From Odoribacter laneus YIT 12061 (GTDB taxonomy: Bacteria > Bacteroidota > Bacteroidia > Bacteroidales > Marinifilaceae): a stretch of DNA of 64,000 nt. The notes below the pieces were generated by a model. That model searched no databases and was not told where the DNA came from. It saw only the letters and a list, made by a program, of their open reading frames with translations. The stretch is taken from assembly GCF_000243215.1 (NCBI RefSeq), contig NZ_JH594598.1:1-64000 (forward strand), given 5' to 3'. Positions 9,904 through 19,263 of this stretch are shown in pieces (within the stretch, counting starts at the first letter, position 1; each line of letters opens with the position of its first letter). The translations under genes and the position numbers were made by a program.

Positions 9904-9910
9904 TTCCTTA

Positions 9911-10600
9911 TTAAGATTTTATCACGAGGCGAAAGCCCGAACCATGGATATTTTCGATCCGGATATGGGCATCATCTTTAAAATATTTTCTTAATTTCGT
10001 TATATATACGTCCATACTACGGGCCGTAAAATAATCATTAGCTCCCCATATTTCATTCAAAGCTTTATCCCGCATTAACAAGCTATCCTGGTGTTCATAC
10101 AACAAGGTTAGCAGATGTGCTTCCTTAGGTGTCAATTTCAAGATATCTTCCCCTTTCGAAATAGTACGCAGCTCTGTATTAAATTCGTATTCTCCGATAC
10201 GGATTAATTTCAATTTCCCTTCATTTCCTTCGTGCTCGCAACGACTCAATATAGCCTTTATCTTTAAAATCAATAATTCGGAATCAAAAGGCTTTACAAT
10301 ATAATCATCCGCTCCGATCTCATAGCCTAACTTCATATCCTCTTTTAAACTTTTAGCTGTTATATAGACAAAAGGAACAGAAGGGTCTATTTCCCGAATT
10401 TTCTTTCCCAGCGTAAAACCGTCCATTTCAGGCATCATAACGTCCAGGAGGCATATATCGAATTTTTCTTTCCGAAAAGCATTTAATCCTTCATTTCCAT
10501 TTACACGCAAGGTAACTTCATAATCGGACAATTGAAGGTAAGACTGTAAGACAGAACCAAAACAAGGATCATCTTCTACTAATAATATTTTCTGTGTCAT
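9911..10600 (-). CDS. Response regulator, OmpR/RprY-like
   Basis: DNA-binding response regulator of 229 residues. The receiver domain (1-120) has the acidic pair Asp11-Asp12, the phospho-acceptor Asp53 in LLDVMMPEMDG, Thr81 and Lys103 (KPF). The C-terminal winged helix (about 130-229) is of OmpR type, with KLTPKEAHLL and GSGFRLV. It lies 59 bases downstream of a histidine kinase on the same strand, so the two form an operon. The pair resembles RprX/RprY of Bacteroides, but the target genes cannot be read from the sequence. Confidence 0.93.
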   Translation of the reverse strand: MTQKILLVEDDPCFGSVLQSYLQLSDYEVTLRVNGNEGLNAFRKEKFDICLLDVMMPEMDGFTLGKKIREIDPSVPFVYITAKSLKEDMKLGYEIGADDYIVKPFDSELLILKIKAILSRCEHEGNEGKLKLIRIGEYEFNTELRTISKGEDILKLTPKEAHLLTLLYEHQDSLLMRDKALNEIWGANDYFTARSMDVYITKLRKYFKDDAHIRIENIHGSGFRLVIKS

Positions 10601-10659
10601 ACTGATTATATTAGAATTTTTTAATACATACTCTGTTTAAAAGCGAACAATACAGCTCA

Positions 10660-12219
10660 TCACTCTGTTCCGAAAATAATTTCGACTAAGGTTCCTTTTC
10701 CTTTTTTGGAAATCAACCGTATTTGGCCGTTATGCAACTCGACTATGGATTTCACATAACTCAATCCCAATCCAAAACCTTTTACATTATGCAAATTCCC
10801 ATTCGGAACCCGGTAAAAACGCTTGAAGACCTTTCGCTGAGCTTCTTTGGAAATACCGATTCCCTTATCACTTACCCCAATCACACGCTCATTTCCTTCT
10901 CTACGAGTATAAACTTCGATCTCCGGAGCGCCCAGAGAATATTTTACAGCATTATCCAAAAGATTAGAAATGACGTTCAGCATATGTACCTGATCCACAT
11001 ACAAAATAAAATGTTCTACTTCAAAATGGCATTCTAATTTCCCCCCGGTATTCTGTACCTGCAACATAAAATGTCCTACCGCCTCCTGAATCAGTTTGTT
11101 CATATCTGTTTCTTCTTTACACAAATGCAATTCGTGCCGATCCATTTTTGCCTGCTCCAATATGCGTTCCACATATTTATTCATCCGGTCATTCTCACTT
11201 TTTATCATGGCATTAAAATGCAGCAATTGTTCCCTGTCGTTCAATACCTTTTCTTTCGTAATGGCAGAGGTGGCCAAAGATATCGTCGCTATCGGCGTTT
11301 TAAACTCATGCGTCATATTATTGATAAAATCATTTTTTATGACGGACAGTTTTTGCTGCCTCATGATAATCCAAATCGTAATGACAAATACAAACAACAA
11401 ACCAAAAATGCAAAAGCCGGAAGCTAAAAACAACCATCCCATATTTTCCAGAATAACCGACTGCACAGATTTAAAACTCACTCCCAGGTAATAATCTTTT
11501 TTCACGTAATCATAAGGGAATAAATCTACATAATAAAAATTTTGCAATTCTTTATTCTTGACCTTATCCAATATATCTTTTTTAGTCAGTATTTCATAAG
11601 TAAAAGGAAGACGGATGTTGTATCCCCGGAAATATCCGGTCATCAAACTCTGGAGATCAACGCTAGCCAGCCTTTTCTGAATAGAGACATTCTGAGGATC
11701 TTTTTCTTTCACCAAACGAATCATAAACTCCTTCAGTTTCTCATTCAGCAGCGCATAAAAATTGGCAGAAGAAACGGAATCTACCGGAGTAAACCCTGTC
11801 GACTTTATCGCTTGTACAATAAGTTCCTGACTACTCATTTTTCTAGCTCCCGATTGAGGTAAAGCATTCCAGTGTCCCGATAGAAAAGAACGGTCCTCCT
11901 TAAAACGATTAACATTATTGTCGAGAAAATCGAACAGATAAGTAGAAGGCCAGGTAGTATTTCCTCCCGAAGAGGAAATCAGCTCGTTATAATTCCGTAT
12001 CTCTCCTAACTGTTGCTGCATTTCCAGCAAATATTTCATATAATTAATTTCCTCCACCCGGTTTACGACCCGGTTCAGCACATCGTATACCCTGGATGAA
12101 AACTTATATTGCCGCTCCCGTATAGCATACTTTATCCATATCCATTGTACTATGACAATAGCGGAAAAAGCCGTTATCATGAAAATCAGCAATATCCGGA
12201 TAATTAATTTTTTTATCAT
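10660..12219 (-). CDS. Membrane sensor histidine kinase, RprX-like
   Basis: Sensor kinase, partner of the downstream response regulator. The frame opens at 12264, but I take the ATG at 12219 (MIKKLIIRILL; 519 residues) because it begins directly with the first membrane segment (about 6-27) and a positive N-terminus. A roughly 230-residue extracytoplasmic sensor region follows, then a second membrane segment (about 262-286). The dimerisation domain carries the phospho-acceptor His304 in NNMTHEFKTP. The ATPase domain shows the N box NLLDNAVKYS, the G1 box DKGIGIS and the G2 box GFGLGLSYV. The sensor region has no domain I recognise, so the signal is unknown. Confidence 0.93.
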   Translation of the reverse strand: MIKKLIIRILLIFMITAFSAIVIVQWIWIKYAIRERQYKFSSRVYDVLNRVVNRVEEINYMKYLLEMQQQLGEIRNYNELISSSGGNTTWPSTYLFDFLDNNVNRFKEDRSFLSGHWNALPQSGARKMSSQELIVQAIKSTGFTPVDSVSSANFYALLNEKLKEFMIRLVKEKDPQNVSIQKRLASVDLQSLMTGYFRGYNIRLPFTYEILTKKDILDKVKNKELQNFYYVDLFPYDYVKKDYYLGVSFKSVQSVILENMGWLFLASGFCIFGLLFVFVITIWIIMRQQKLSVIKNDFINNMTHEFKTPIATISLATSAITKEKVLNDREQLLHFNAMIKSENDRMNKYVERILEQAKMDRHELHLCKEETDMNKLIQEAVGHFMLQVQNTGGKLECHFEVEHFILYVDQVHMLNVISNLLDNAVKYSLGAPEIEVYTRREGNERVIGVSDKGIGISKEAQRKVFKRFYRVPNGNLHNVKGFGLGLSYVKSIVELHNGQIRLISKKGKGTLVEIIFGTE

Positions 12220-12320
12220 GTTCCGACACCTGAATACAGAAAAGGTCAAGCCCCCTCTTCCCACAATCTTCCTTTCGCTTGATTTTGTAAAAGTAATATT
12301 ATTTGTCTAAAATAAAAAAC

Positions 12321-12342
12321 GGGGTACCCGGGCAGGTACCCC
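12321..12342 (-). terminator. Intrinsic terminator after the DUF4369-like gene
   Basis: On the minus strand GGGGTACC, a 6-base loop and GGTACCCC are followed at once by GTTTTTTATTTT. This is a clean terminator for the lipoprotein gene at 12398-13081 and separates it from the kinase operon. Confidence 0.85.
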
Positions 12343-12397
12343 TAAAAACAACTAAGTAATAAAAACGGGAAAACAAAACCACTCACGTGGTTTATAC

Positions 12398-13081
12398 TTA
12401 TAGCAATTTTTGGGCCAATAATCTATAAATATTACTTTTTTTATTCATTATTTTCATCTCCCTAAATAAACTATCCTGACATTCAACCTCATCCCCTAAT
12501 TCATCCCACAGTAAAAACAAAGACAGTTCATGTGTTGGATTTGCTTGTATCGTCTTTTTTATATATTCTTTTTTATATCGTTTGCACCGGTCTAAATTCC
12601 GATATAATTCTTCCAATGCTTTTCTTTCCGATTCCGTTTTTTCCTGGCGTCCCTCCAGCACTTGGATCTTTTCCTGCAATTTCTGAGCAGGCATTTCATA
12701 TTTTTGGTTCAATATTCTATACACCACCTGATATTCCCGCTCCAATTCTCCACTTTCTATCCGGATCTTACTGCTATCTTGCTCCTCTTTCCCTAAGCAG
12801 ACAATTTCTTTGGAATCTACGATAAAGAAAATTTTCTTCCCCCCTATTCCCAACCCCACTTTTGCCGGCAGTTGTAATTCATCTGTTCTGAGATCGATTA
12901 TCCCCTTCTCCACACGCTGGACAGCCAATAACAAAGTATCCCCATTTTCTGCAGATAAACCATATAAAACTACCGTATCTCCCACCAGCCCTCTACACTC
13001 TCCCCCTATTCTGATTTCATTCGGGCTACAGGCATTCAAAAAAAATATGAATAACCCTATCCGTAACCCAAAACTTTTCAT
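12398..13081 (-). CDS. Small lipoprotein, DUF4369-like
   Basis: Predicted envelope lipoprotein of 227 residues. The lipobox FLNAC puts the lipidated cysteine at residue 18. The part after it (about 20-110) has the beta-rich pattern of the DUF4369 domain that forms the N-terminus of many Bacteroidota TlpA-like proteins, e.g. GDTVVLYG and KIFFIVDSKEI. The rest (110-227) is helical and charged. The thioredoxin domain usually found after DUF4369 is absent. The next gene upstream encodes a complete thioredoxin-type lipoprotein, so the two may work together, but this gene has its own promoter (13132-13160) and terminator. DUF4369 membership is a judgement by eye. Confidence 0.7.
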   Translation of the reverse strand: MKSFGLRIGLFIFFLNACSPNEIRIGGECRGLVGDTVVLYGLSAENGDTLLLAVQRVEKGIIDLRTDELQLPAKVGLGIGGKKIFFIVDSKEIVCLGKEEQDSSKIRIESGELEREYQVVYRILNQKYEMPAQKLQEKIQVLEGRQEKTESERKALEELYRNLDRCKRYKKEYIKKTIQANPTHELSLFLLWDELGDEVECQDSLFREMKIMNKKSNIYRLLAQKLL

Positions 13082-13131
13082 TATTCTTTACTTCTGTCTT
13101 ACAGGTTTTCCCTTTTAAGGAAATCTTCAGA

Positions 13132-13160
13132 CAAATATATAAAAGTTTTAAAAAAACAAA
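13132..13160 (-). promoter_or_regulatory. Promoter of the DUF4369-like lipoprotein gene
   Basis: Minus-strand TTTG (13157-13160), a 17-base spacer and a perfect TATATTTG (13132-13139). The spacer is slightly shorter than usual. It lies in the 98-base gap between the two lipoprotein genes. Confidence 0.6.
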
Positions 13161-13179
13161 AAGTAAAAGCTAAAAAATA

Positions 13180-14508
13180 TCAAATAAATTTGTTTAAAAG
13201 AGTTCTGATATCTCCGGAAGGACGGGGAGCATTGGAATCAATAATACTTCCGTCGGGAGCAATCAGTATAAAACGAGGCACGCTGATGATCATATAATCT
13301 TTACTAAAGATGTTTTTATCCCCTACAATAGCCTGTATTCCGCCATAGTGATTTTTCTCCAGTAAGCTCACCCATTGTCTCTTTTCGGATGCTTCATCGA
13401 TGGAAACAGACAAAAACCTTATATTTCTCCCTTTATATTCCTTCAGCAAACTACCGACATAGGGTAATTCCTTTTTACAAGGACGACACCAGCTCGCCCA
13501 TACACTCAGGTAAAGATAAGATCCTCTAAAATCCGACAAATGTATACCCTTCCCTTGGGGACTGAAAACTTTAAAATCAGGAGCCTGTTTACCGGGTAAT
13601 AATTTCTCAAAATGTCCGACTACTTCTTCAATATATTTCCGGCTAGTCGGATCTGTACATTCTCGCCGAAAAATTTCCAGCAAATACTCGGCACCATCCA
13701 CGCCATTATTCTCCCAGATATACCGATCAACAGTTTCTTTCAGTAAAAAATTCCGGACGTCCTGGCGGTCAAAATTCGCCATAACATAATCGGCTAAGCC
13801 GGTGGTATAATCCGGTCCTGTAGAATAATTATTCCCTCCTTGGGAATAAGCATAGTCCAATAAGAATTTCCGGTAAGCTTTGGTCACGAACAACTGGTGG
13901 TAATTCAGAGAAAAAGTCTCCAAAAATGCTTTAAAAAATTTACCGGGTTTATAATTTGCTGAATATTGTTGTTTATAAATCGGGTAAACCAGCAGACGTT
14001 CTCCCACGGAATAACGGATTCTCTGCATTTCCAATTCCGTGAAATCCTTATCAAAATTTTTCGCCTTCAGCAACTCTGTCTTTTCGTCAATTAGAGTTTT
14101 CAATTTATCGACAAAAACCTCTTCATCCAATGCATAGAAATCCTTATCGAAATACACTGCCATTTCCTGTTCCTTCAAATAATTGTTAATTCCTCCCAAA
14201 CTTCCACTAAAATTGAGGGAACCAGAAATGTTCAGTAAATTCATATTGATGGTTAAATCCTCTCCGGGCCTCAAATAAATATCCCAGATATTTGATCCAA
14301 ATGAAGCAAATGCACTTTTTACTAGATTGATTTTTCCCGAAAAAAAACCATTTTCGTCTAAAAGGAAAGTGTAAACACTATCGTCCACCCACACTGTCGC
14401 TACAGAATCCCCGTTTTCTATTCTCCCGTTTATATAGACAAAATCTTTGCGGACGCATGAAAATGACAATAGCAAGATAATTATTGTCCCAAATAAATAT
14501 TTCATCAA
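13180..14508 (-). CDS. TlpA-like thioredoxin-fold lipoprotein
   Basis: Envelope thiol:disulfide protein of 442 residues. A lipobox LSFSC gives a lipidated Cys18. Residues 20-310 are a long region typical of Bacteroidota TlpA-like proteins with no catalytic motif. The C-terminal thioredoxin domain (about 310-442) has the redox motif WASWCRPC, with cysteines 341 and 344, and the cis-Pro loop ISVPRFILI. The likely role is reduction or isomerisation of disulfides outside the cytoplasm; the partners are unknown. The reading frame starts with two ATGs in a row, so the start could be one codon later. Confidence 0.85.
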   Translation of the reverse strand: MMKYLFGTIIILLLSFSCVRKDFVYINGRIENGDSVATVWVDDSVYTFLLDENGFFSGKINLVKSAFASFGSNIWDIYLRPGEDLTINMNLLNISGSLNFSGSLGGINNYLKEQEMAVYFDKDFYALDEEVFVDKLKTLIDEKTELLKAKNFDKDFTELEMQRIRYSVGERLLVYPIYKQQYSANYKPGKFFKAFLETFSLNYHQLFVTKAYRKFLLDYAYSQGGNNYSTGPDYTTGLADYVMANFDRQDVRNFLLKETVDRYIWENNGVDGAEYLLEIFRRECTDPTSRKYIEEVVGHFEKLLPGKQAPDFKVFSPQGKGIHLSDFRGSYLYLSVWASWCRPCKKELPYVGSLLKEYKGRNIRFLSVSIDEASEKRQWVSLLEKNHYGGIQAIVGDKNIFSKDYMIISVPRFILIAPDGSIIDSNAPRPSGDIRTLLNKFI

Positions 14509-14530
14509 TTTTTCCCCGTTTTTATATGAA

Positions 14531-14538
14531 CAAATATA
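14531..14538 (-). promoter_or_regulatory. -7 element for the TlpA-like lipoprotein gene
   Basis: Minus-strand TATATTTG is a perfect TAnnTTTG match 22 bases before the start codon. No -33 TTTG is seen at the right distance. Confidence 0.5.
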
Positions 14539-14576
14539 AAAAAAGAGAGCTTTATTTGATGTTAAAAAAAATATAA

Positions 14577-14610
14577 TAAAAAAGGCAGCCGTTATCGACT
14601 GCCTTTTTTA
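14577..14610 (-). terminator. Terminator after the OmpA/TPR lipoprotein gene
   Basis: GGCAG (14584-14588) pairs with CTGCC (14599-14603), and flanking A- and T-runs extend the stem. On the minus strand it ends in a T-run 15 bases after the stop codon at 14625. The A/T symmetry would also allow it to work in the other direction. Confidence 0.8.
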
Positions 14611-14624
14611 ATATTCGTTAAGAA

Positions 14625-16346
14625 TTACTGTACAATCGTTTTGAATTCGCCGTTTTCGAAATATTTAGCAAATTCCATATCGGTCTTAGCCAAGCCTTTC
14701 ATCGCAGCCTCTTTATTGCAAGCCTCTTTCAGATTGGTAAGTACCATATTAGCATCATTATTTCTGGCGCCAATAACAGCCTTTAAATAAGAAGCTAAAG
14801 CAGAATCATCCTTGCCTTCATTTAATTTCTTCAAAGCTTCACTGTTATTGCCATTTAAAATATTAGCCAAAGCAGCATTTACACAATTACAGTTTCCGAA
14901 ATAATCTACAGCTGCCTTATAGTCACCTTTTTTAATAGCAACGATACCTTTATTGTAATTTACTTCGTTTCCAACGCCTGTAGCAGCACCGAATAATACT
15001 TCAGCTTCCTGAATATTTCCGTTTTTCAATTCTACTGCACCTAAATTATTTTTCACTACTTTATTATTAGCGGACAAAGCATCGGCTTTCTGTAAATCGG
15101 CTTTAGCCTCTGCCACTTTACCCATTTCAAACAACGTCATACCAGCATCGTTAAAACCTCTCCAATCGTTCGGGAATTGAGACATGGCGGATTCATAAAC
15201 GGCTAATTTATCGGCATTGTTATCAAATAAGGTGGCAGCATACAGCAACTCTTCTACGTTTAATGCAGAAGGATCAGATTTAGCTAAACTCCTAATTTCT
15301 TCATCGGATTTACCAATACGTTCTGCATTTACCACAAATTTTGAACGTCTTAATTTAGGTAAAATCTGATCTGCGATAGTAGAATAAGCGGAAGCAATAT
15401 TCTTGATTTCTCTTTCTCTTACTTCCGGATCGGAATGCATAGCCAGAACCCGAAGGATCAATTCTTTATCCCGGATGCTGGAAGCTTCCATGGCTTTTTT
15501 GAAACCTTCCCAGTCTTCTGCCACTACATATTTTTTGAAGAAATCCAAATCTTTGTATTCTTCCATTTTGTTTTTCTTCATATTCTTTTTCAAGAAATTA
15601 TCAGAAGAACCTTCCCGCTTGTTTGCTAATTTCTCATTCCAGTCATAAGTTCCGTCCGGAGAAGCATAAGACTGTATTTCGATATTCTTCAAATTTACAT
15701 CTTCATCTGCTTTAGCATCTTTCAGGAATTGTTCCATAGCTTTGATCTCTTCCGATTTTACCTGATTATTCCGGATCTGTGAAGAATTGATCAGATAATA
15801 GATAGCAGCTTCGTTCTGCTCCGGAGTAATCCGTTGGAAATTGTCTTTACCCAAAGCAAGGGCCGGGTCATTATTTACTAAGGTAGCGGTAGCAATAACC
15901 CCCTCAGCAATTTTCGTTCCGTCAAAATTAACCGACTTAGCTCCTTTAGAAGCTTTAATATCTACCACAAGATCCGAAATTCTCATGGCATCCTCGAAAG
16001 GAATCTGACCGGTATAAGTAATGGTTTTACCTGTTTCGTAAGGAACAACTACATTATTTCCCTGAACATTCTCTCCTTGAAGAGTTGTCGGTTCGAAAGC
16101 TTTTTCACCTCCCTGGTATTTCAACACAGGAGTTGCTACGACAGTTACATTTTTATTGAAAAATTTAGCAGGAATAGTTACGTCTATTTTTACATCAACC
16201 ATTTCTCCTTTTTCTTCCAATACTTCCGGAGTTACTTTATATCCCATTTCCCCTGCTCTCTTCTTCATTTTATTCAATGGAGAACAAGATACAATGACAA
16301 GGCTTGCCAACGATAAAGTTGCAATTGATCTAAATGTCCTTTTCAT
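14625..16346 (-). CDS. Outer-membrane lipoprotein with OmpA-like and TPR parts
   Basis: Envelope lipoprotein of 573 residues; lipobox VIVSC gives Cys21. Residues about 25-170 are beta-rich. Residues about 180-260 resemble an OmpA-type peptidoglycan-binding segment: IEIQSYASPDG followed by LANKREGS, where OmpA proteins have GYASPDG and LA.KRA. The C-terminal half carries tetratricopeptide-like helical repeats (e.g. WRGFNDAGMTLFEMGKVAEA near 390, and VNYNKGIVAIKKGDYKAAV). Proteins of this layout are common in Bacteroidales and probably scaffold the outer membrane to peptidoglycan. It is monocistronic, with its own -7 element and terminator. No more specific function can be given. Confidence 0.8.
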   Translation of the reverse strand: MKRTFRSIATLSLASLVIVSCSPLNKMKKRAGEMGYKVTPEVLEEKGEMVDVKIDVTIPAKFFNKNVTVVATPVLKYQGGEKAFEPTTLQGENVQGNNVVVPYETGKTITYTGQIPFEDAMRISDLVVDIKASKGAKSVNFDGTKIAEGVIATATLVNNDPALALGKDNFQRITPEQNEAAIYYLINSSQIRNNQVKSEEIKAMEQFLKDAKADEDVNLKNIEIQSYASPDGTYDWNEKLANKREGSSDNFLKKNMKKNKMEEYKDLDFFKKYVVAEDWEGFKKAMEASSIRDKELILRVLAMHSDPEVREREIKNIASAYSTIADQILPKLRRSKFVVNAERIGKSDEEIRSLAKSDPSALNVEELLYAATLFDNNADKLAVYESAMSQFPNDWRGFNDAGMTLFEMGKVAEAKADLQKADALSANNKVVKNNLGAVELKNGNIQEAEVLFGAATGVGNEVNYNKGIVAIKKGDYKAAVDYFGNCNCVNAALANILNGNNSEALKKLNEGKDDSALASYLKAVIGARNNDANMVLTNLKEACNKEAAMKGLAKTDMEFAKYFENGEFKTIVQ

Positions 16347-16399
16347 AATTGTTCAAAAATTTATATTAAAAATTTAAATTAGTCACCTCTATGGCAAAG

Positions 16400-16407
16400 C
16401 AAAAGTA
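16400..16407 (-). promoter_or_regulatory. -7 element for the OmpA/TPR lipoprotein gene
   Basis: Minus-strand TACTTTTG is a perfect TAnnTTTG match, 53 bases before the start codon. No -33 TTTG is seen at 19-21 bases. Confidence 0.45.
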
Positions 16408-16499
16408 TGAAAAAATATCAAAAAAACTACTTTCAATAAAAAATATTATACAATTAATCCTACCCTACAAGAATGTCGAATGTTTAAATCTTTTAGGCC

Positions 16500-19133
16500 T
16501 TATTTGATCTCTAATTTAAACTTAATCATTCTCTCTGCTTCAGCTACGGCTTTCTCAATTCCGGCAGGTTCTGAACCGCCTGCCGTAGCGAAAAAGGGCT
16601 GCCCACCACCACCGCCCTTGATCTCCCGGGCGGCTTCTTTTACAATCTGACCGGCATGCAGGCCGAATTCTTTTACCAAAGTGTCGCTGATCAGTACGGT
16701 CAAATGAGGTTTCCCATTGTTCACCCCTCCTATCACTAAAATTATTTTTTCATATTCCCCTTTTAGCTGAAAAGCCAGGTCTTTTACCCGCGGTTGTGGT
16801 AAAGGCATAACCTTAAACATCATATTTATCCCTTTCTCCACTACAATTTCATTTTTCACACGGTCTTTCAGGATTTTCAGACTTTCCTCCTCAAATTTTT
16901 CCAAGTCTTTTTTCAATCCTTCGTTTTCCTGCAATAAAGCGGTGATATTTTCTATGACATTCCGGTTCGACTTAAACATTTTTTCAATTTCTCCCACCAA
17001 AGCAAAGCTATTGACAATATATTCCTCCGCTTTATCCGCCGTGATGGCTTCAATTCTCCTCACCCCTGCCGATACAGAACTTTCACTCATAATCTTAAAA
17101 AAACCAATCTGTCCGGTTGCCCGCACATGGGTTCCCCCGCAAAGTTCGATAGAATCCCCGTATTTGATAACCCGGACCAAATCTCCGTATTTCTCTCCAA
17201 AAATAGCAATGGCTCCCATCTTCTGGGCTTCCGTCATAGGGATAGACCGGAATTCCTCCAGTGTCAGATTTTGCCGTATCAAGCGGTTGACAATAGCGGC
17301 CACTCTACGAAGTTCCTCCTCGGTCACTTTCTGGAAATGAGAAAAGTCAAACCGTAAACGCTCTTCACCTACATAAGAACCCTTTTGTTCGACATGAGCA
17401 CCCAAAACCTCTCTCAAAGCGTGGTCCAGCAAATGAGTCGCCGTATGATTATTGGCAATTAATTCCCTTCTGTGGGCATCGACTTGAGCCATAAAACTCT
17501 GTGTCAAATCGGCAGGCAGTTGCTCGGTCACATGAATGGTCAGCCCATTTTCTTTTTTTGTGTCAATAACCCGGATTTTTTCCTCTTTTCCACACAGCCA
17601 ACCCGTATCTCCGACCTGGCCACCTCCTTCCCCATAAAATGGGGTGATATTGAATACGATATGATAGAGTACTTTCCCTTTACTCATTACTTTCCGGTAA
17701 CGAGCGATTTTAACTTCCATTCCGGTATAATCATATCCGACAAACTCCTGTTCATCATCGTTCAGCAATTCGATCCAATCATCGGTATTAACCGTCGCCG
17801 CCGAACGGGAACGGGCTTTCTGAGCTTCCAGTTCAGCTTTAAATTCCCGGCGATTCACAACCAAGCCATGCTCCCTTAAAATCAATTCGGTCAAATCCAA
17901 AGGGAAACCATAGGTATCGTACAATTCAAAAGCCACATTTCCCGGAACCGTCAGAAAATCCTCCGATTTCGTCGTGGCAATAATACGGTCCAAAAGCTTA
18001 ATTCCTTTATCCAAAGTCCGCAGGAAAGCATTTTCCTCTTCCCGAATTACTTTTTCAATCAATTCCTGTTGTGTACTCAATTCCGGATAATGTTTTCCCA
18101 TCACCTCTATCAACACGGGCACCAAACGATACATAAAAGCATCTTTCTGATCCAGATAGGTGTAAGCATAACGTACAGCTCTCCGCAAAATACGGCGAAT
18201 GACATATCCGGCTTTGACATTAGAAGGCAGCTGTCCATCCGTAATGGAAAAAGCTATTGTCCGCAAATGGTCGGCCACTACCCGCATGGCAATGTCTGTC
18301 TCCTCTCCCTCCCCGTATTTTAGACCGCTCAGGGCGGCTATTTTATCAATAATCGGCGTGAATACATCGGTATCGTAATTGGAAGTCTTTCCCTGCACTG
18401 CCATACAAAGCCGCTCAAATCCCATACCCGTATCCACATGGGTGTGGGGCAGATTCTCCAAGCTTCCATCTGCCTTACGGTTAAACTGCATAAATACCAG
18501 ATTCCAAATCTCAATGACCAGAGGATTATCTTTATTGACTAATTCCCTCCCCGGCTTCAATTTACGTTCTTCTTCCGGCCTTAAATCAATATGCAACTCC
18601 GAACAGGGACCACAAGGGCCCATATCTCCCATTTCCCAAAAATTATCTTTTTTATTCCCATACAAAATACGATCTTCCGGCAGATAACGCAACCAAAATT
18701 TACGGGCATCTTCATCGGCTTCCAAACCGTCTTCTTTATCCCCCTCAAAAACAGTAGCATAAAGCCGGTCTTTTTCCAGATGCATTACCTCGGTAAGAAA
18801 CTCCCAAGCATAAGCGATGGCTTCTTCTTTAAAGTAATCCCCGAAGGACCAGTTCCCCAACATCTCAAACATCGTATGATGGTAAGTATCATGTCCTACT
18901 TCTTCCAAATCGTTATGTTTTCCGGAAACCCTCAGACATTTTTGAGAATCGGCCACCCGTTTGTATTTAGTGTTCACATTTCCCAATATGATATCTTTAA
19001 ACTGATTCATTCCTGCATTGGTAAACATCAATGTAGGATCGTCCTTGATAACCATCGGAGCCGAAGGTACAATGGTATGCGATTTACTTTTAAAAAAATC
19101 GAGAAATTTCTGTCTGATTTCTGCAGATTTCAT
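16500..19133 (-). CDS. alaS: Alanine--tRNA ligase
   Basis: Charges tRNA-Ala and edits mischarged Ser/Gly. I chose the ATG at 19133 ([14 protein letters not shown], 877 residues), the standard AlaRS N-terminus and length; the frame is open back to 19202, but those 23 codons overlap the promoter region. The catalytic domain contains the typical [20 protein letters not shown] and [11 protein letters not shown]. The editing domain has the zinc-binding [11 protein letters not shown] and CGGTH motifs. The C-terminal C-Ala domain carries the glycine-rich [14 protein letters not shown]. It is transcribed divergently from the M23 peptidase operon across a 130-base control region. Confidence 0.97.
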   Translation of the reverse strand: MKSAEIRQKFLDFFKSKSHTIVPSAPMVIKDDPTLMFTNAGMNQFKDIILGNVNTKYKRVADSQKCLRVSGKHNDLEEVGHDTYHHTMFEMLGNWSFGDYFKEEAIAYAWEFLTEVMHLEKDRLYATVFEGDKEDGLEADEDARKFWLRYLPEDRILYGNKKDNFWEMGDMGPCGPCSELHIDLRPEEERKLKPGRELVNKDNPLVIEIWNLVFMQFNRKADGSLENLPHTHVDTGMGFERLCMAVQGKTSNYDTDVFTPIIDKIAALSGLKYGEGEETDIAMRVVADHLRTIAFSITDGQLPSNVKAGYVIRRILRRAVRYAYTYLDQKDAFMYRLVPVLIEVMGKHYPELSTQQELIEKVIREEENAFLRTLDKGIKLLDRIIATTKSEDFLTVPGNVAFELYDTYGFPLDLTELILREHGLVVNRREFKAELEAQKARSRSAATVNTDDWIELLNDDEQEFVGYDYTGMEVKIARYRKVMSKGKVLYHIVFNITPFYGEGGGQVGDTGWLCGKEEKIRVIDTKKENGLTIHVTEQLPADLTQSFMAQVDAHRRELIANNHTATHLLDHALREVLGAHVEQKGSYVGEERLRFDFSHFQKVTEEELRRVAAIVNRLIRQNLTLEEFRSIPMTEAQKMGAIAIFGEKYGDLVRVIKYGDSIELCGGTHVRATGQIGFFKIMSESSVSAGVRRIEAITADKAEEYIVNSFALVGEIEKMFKSNRNVIENITALLQENEGLKKDLEKFEEESLKILKDRVKNEIVVEKGINMMFKVMPLPQPRVKDLAFQLKGEYEKIILVIGGVNNGKPHLTVLISDTLVKEFGLHAGQIVKEAAREIKGGGGGQPFFATAGGSEPAGIEKAVAEAERMIKFKLEIK

Positions 19134-19204
19134 TTTTATTATATATTTTGTGTTTATATTTTTTAAATATACTTTATTTCCAGCACAATGCCCTCTCAAC
19201 AAGG

Positions 19205-19234
19205 TTGCAAAATTAGTTTATTTCTTTAACTTTG
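19205..19234 (+). promoter_or_regulatory. Promoter of the M23 peptidase operon
   Basis: A perfect -7 TAACTTTG (19227-19234) is preceded by a 19-base spacer and a partial -33 (GTTG, 19204-19207). It lies 29 bases before the ATG at 19264. It overlaps the proposed -7 of alaS on the other strand (19208-19215). Confidence 0.6.
19208..19215 (-). promoter_or_regulatory. -7 element of the alaS promoter
   Basis: Minus-strand TAATTTTG is a perfect TAnnTTTG match 74 bases before the alaS ATG. It has no good -33 partner. It falls within the spacer of the opposing promoter, so the two may compete for RNA polymerase. Confidence 0.4.
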
Positions 19235-19263
19235 CATCGGAAAACTTTAATTTTATAAAGCTA

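Noticed and set aside
19134-19202. Upstream 23-codon extension of alaS
   Set aside because: The ATG at 19133 gives the standard AlaRS N-terminus; the extension overlaps the intergenic control region.
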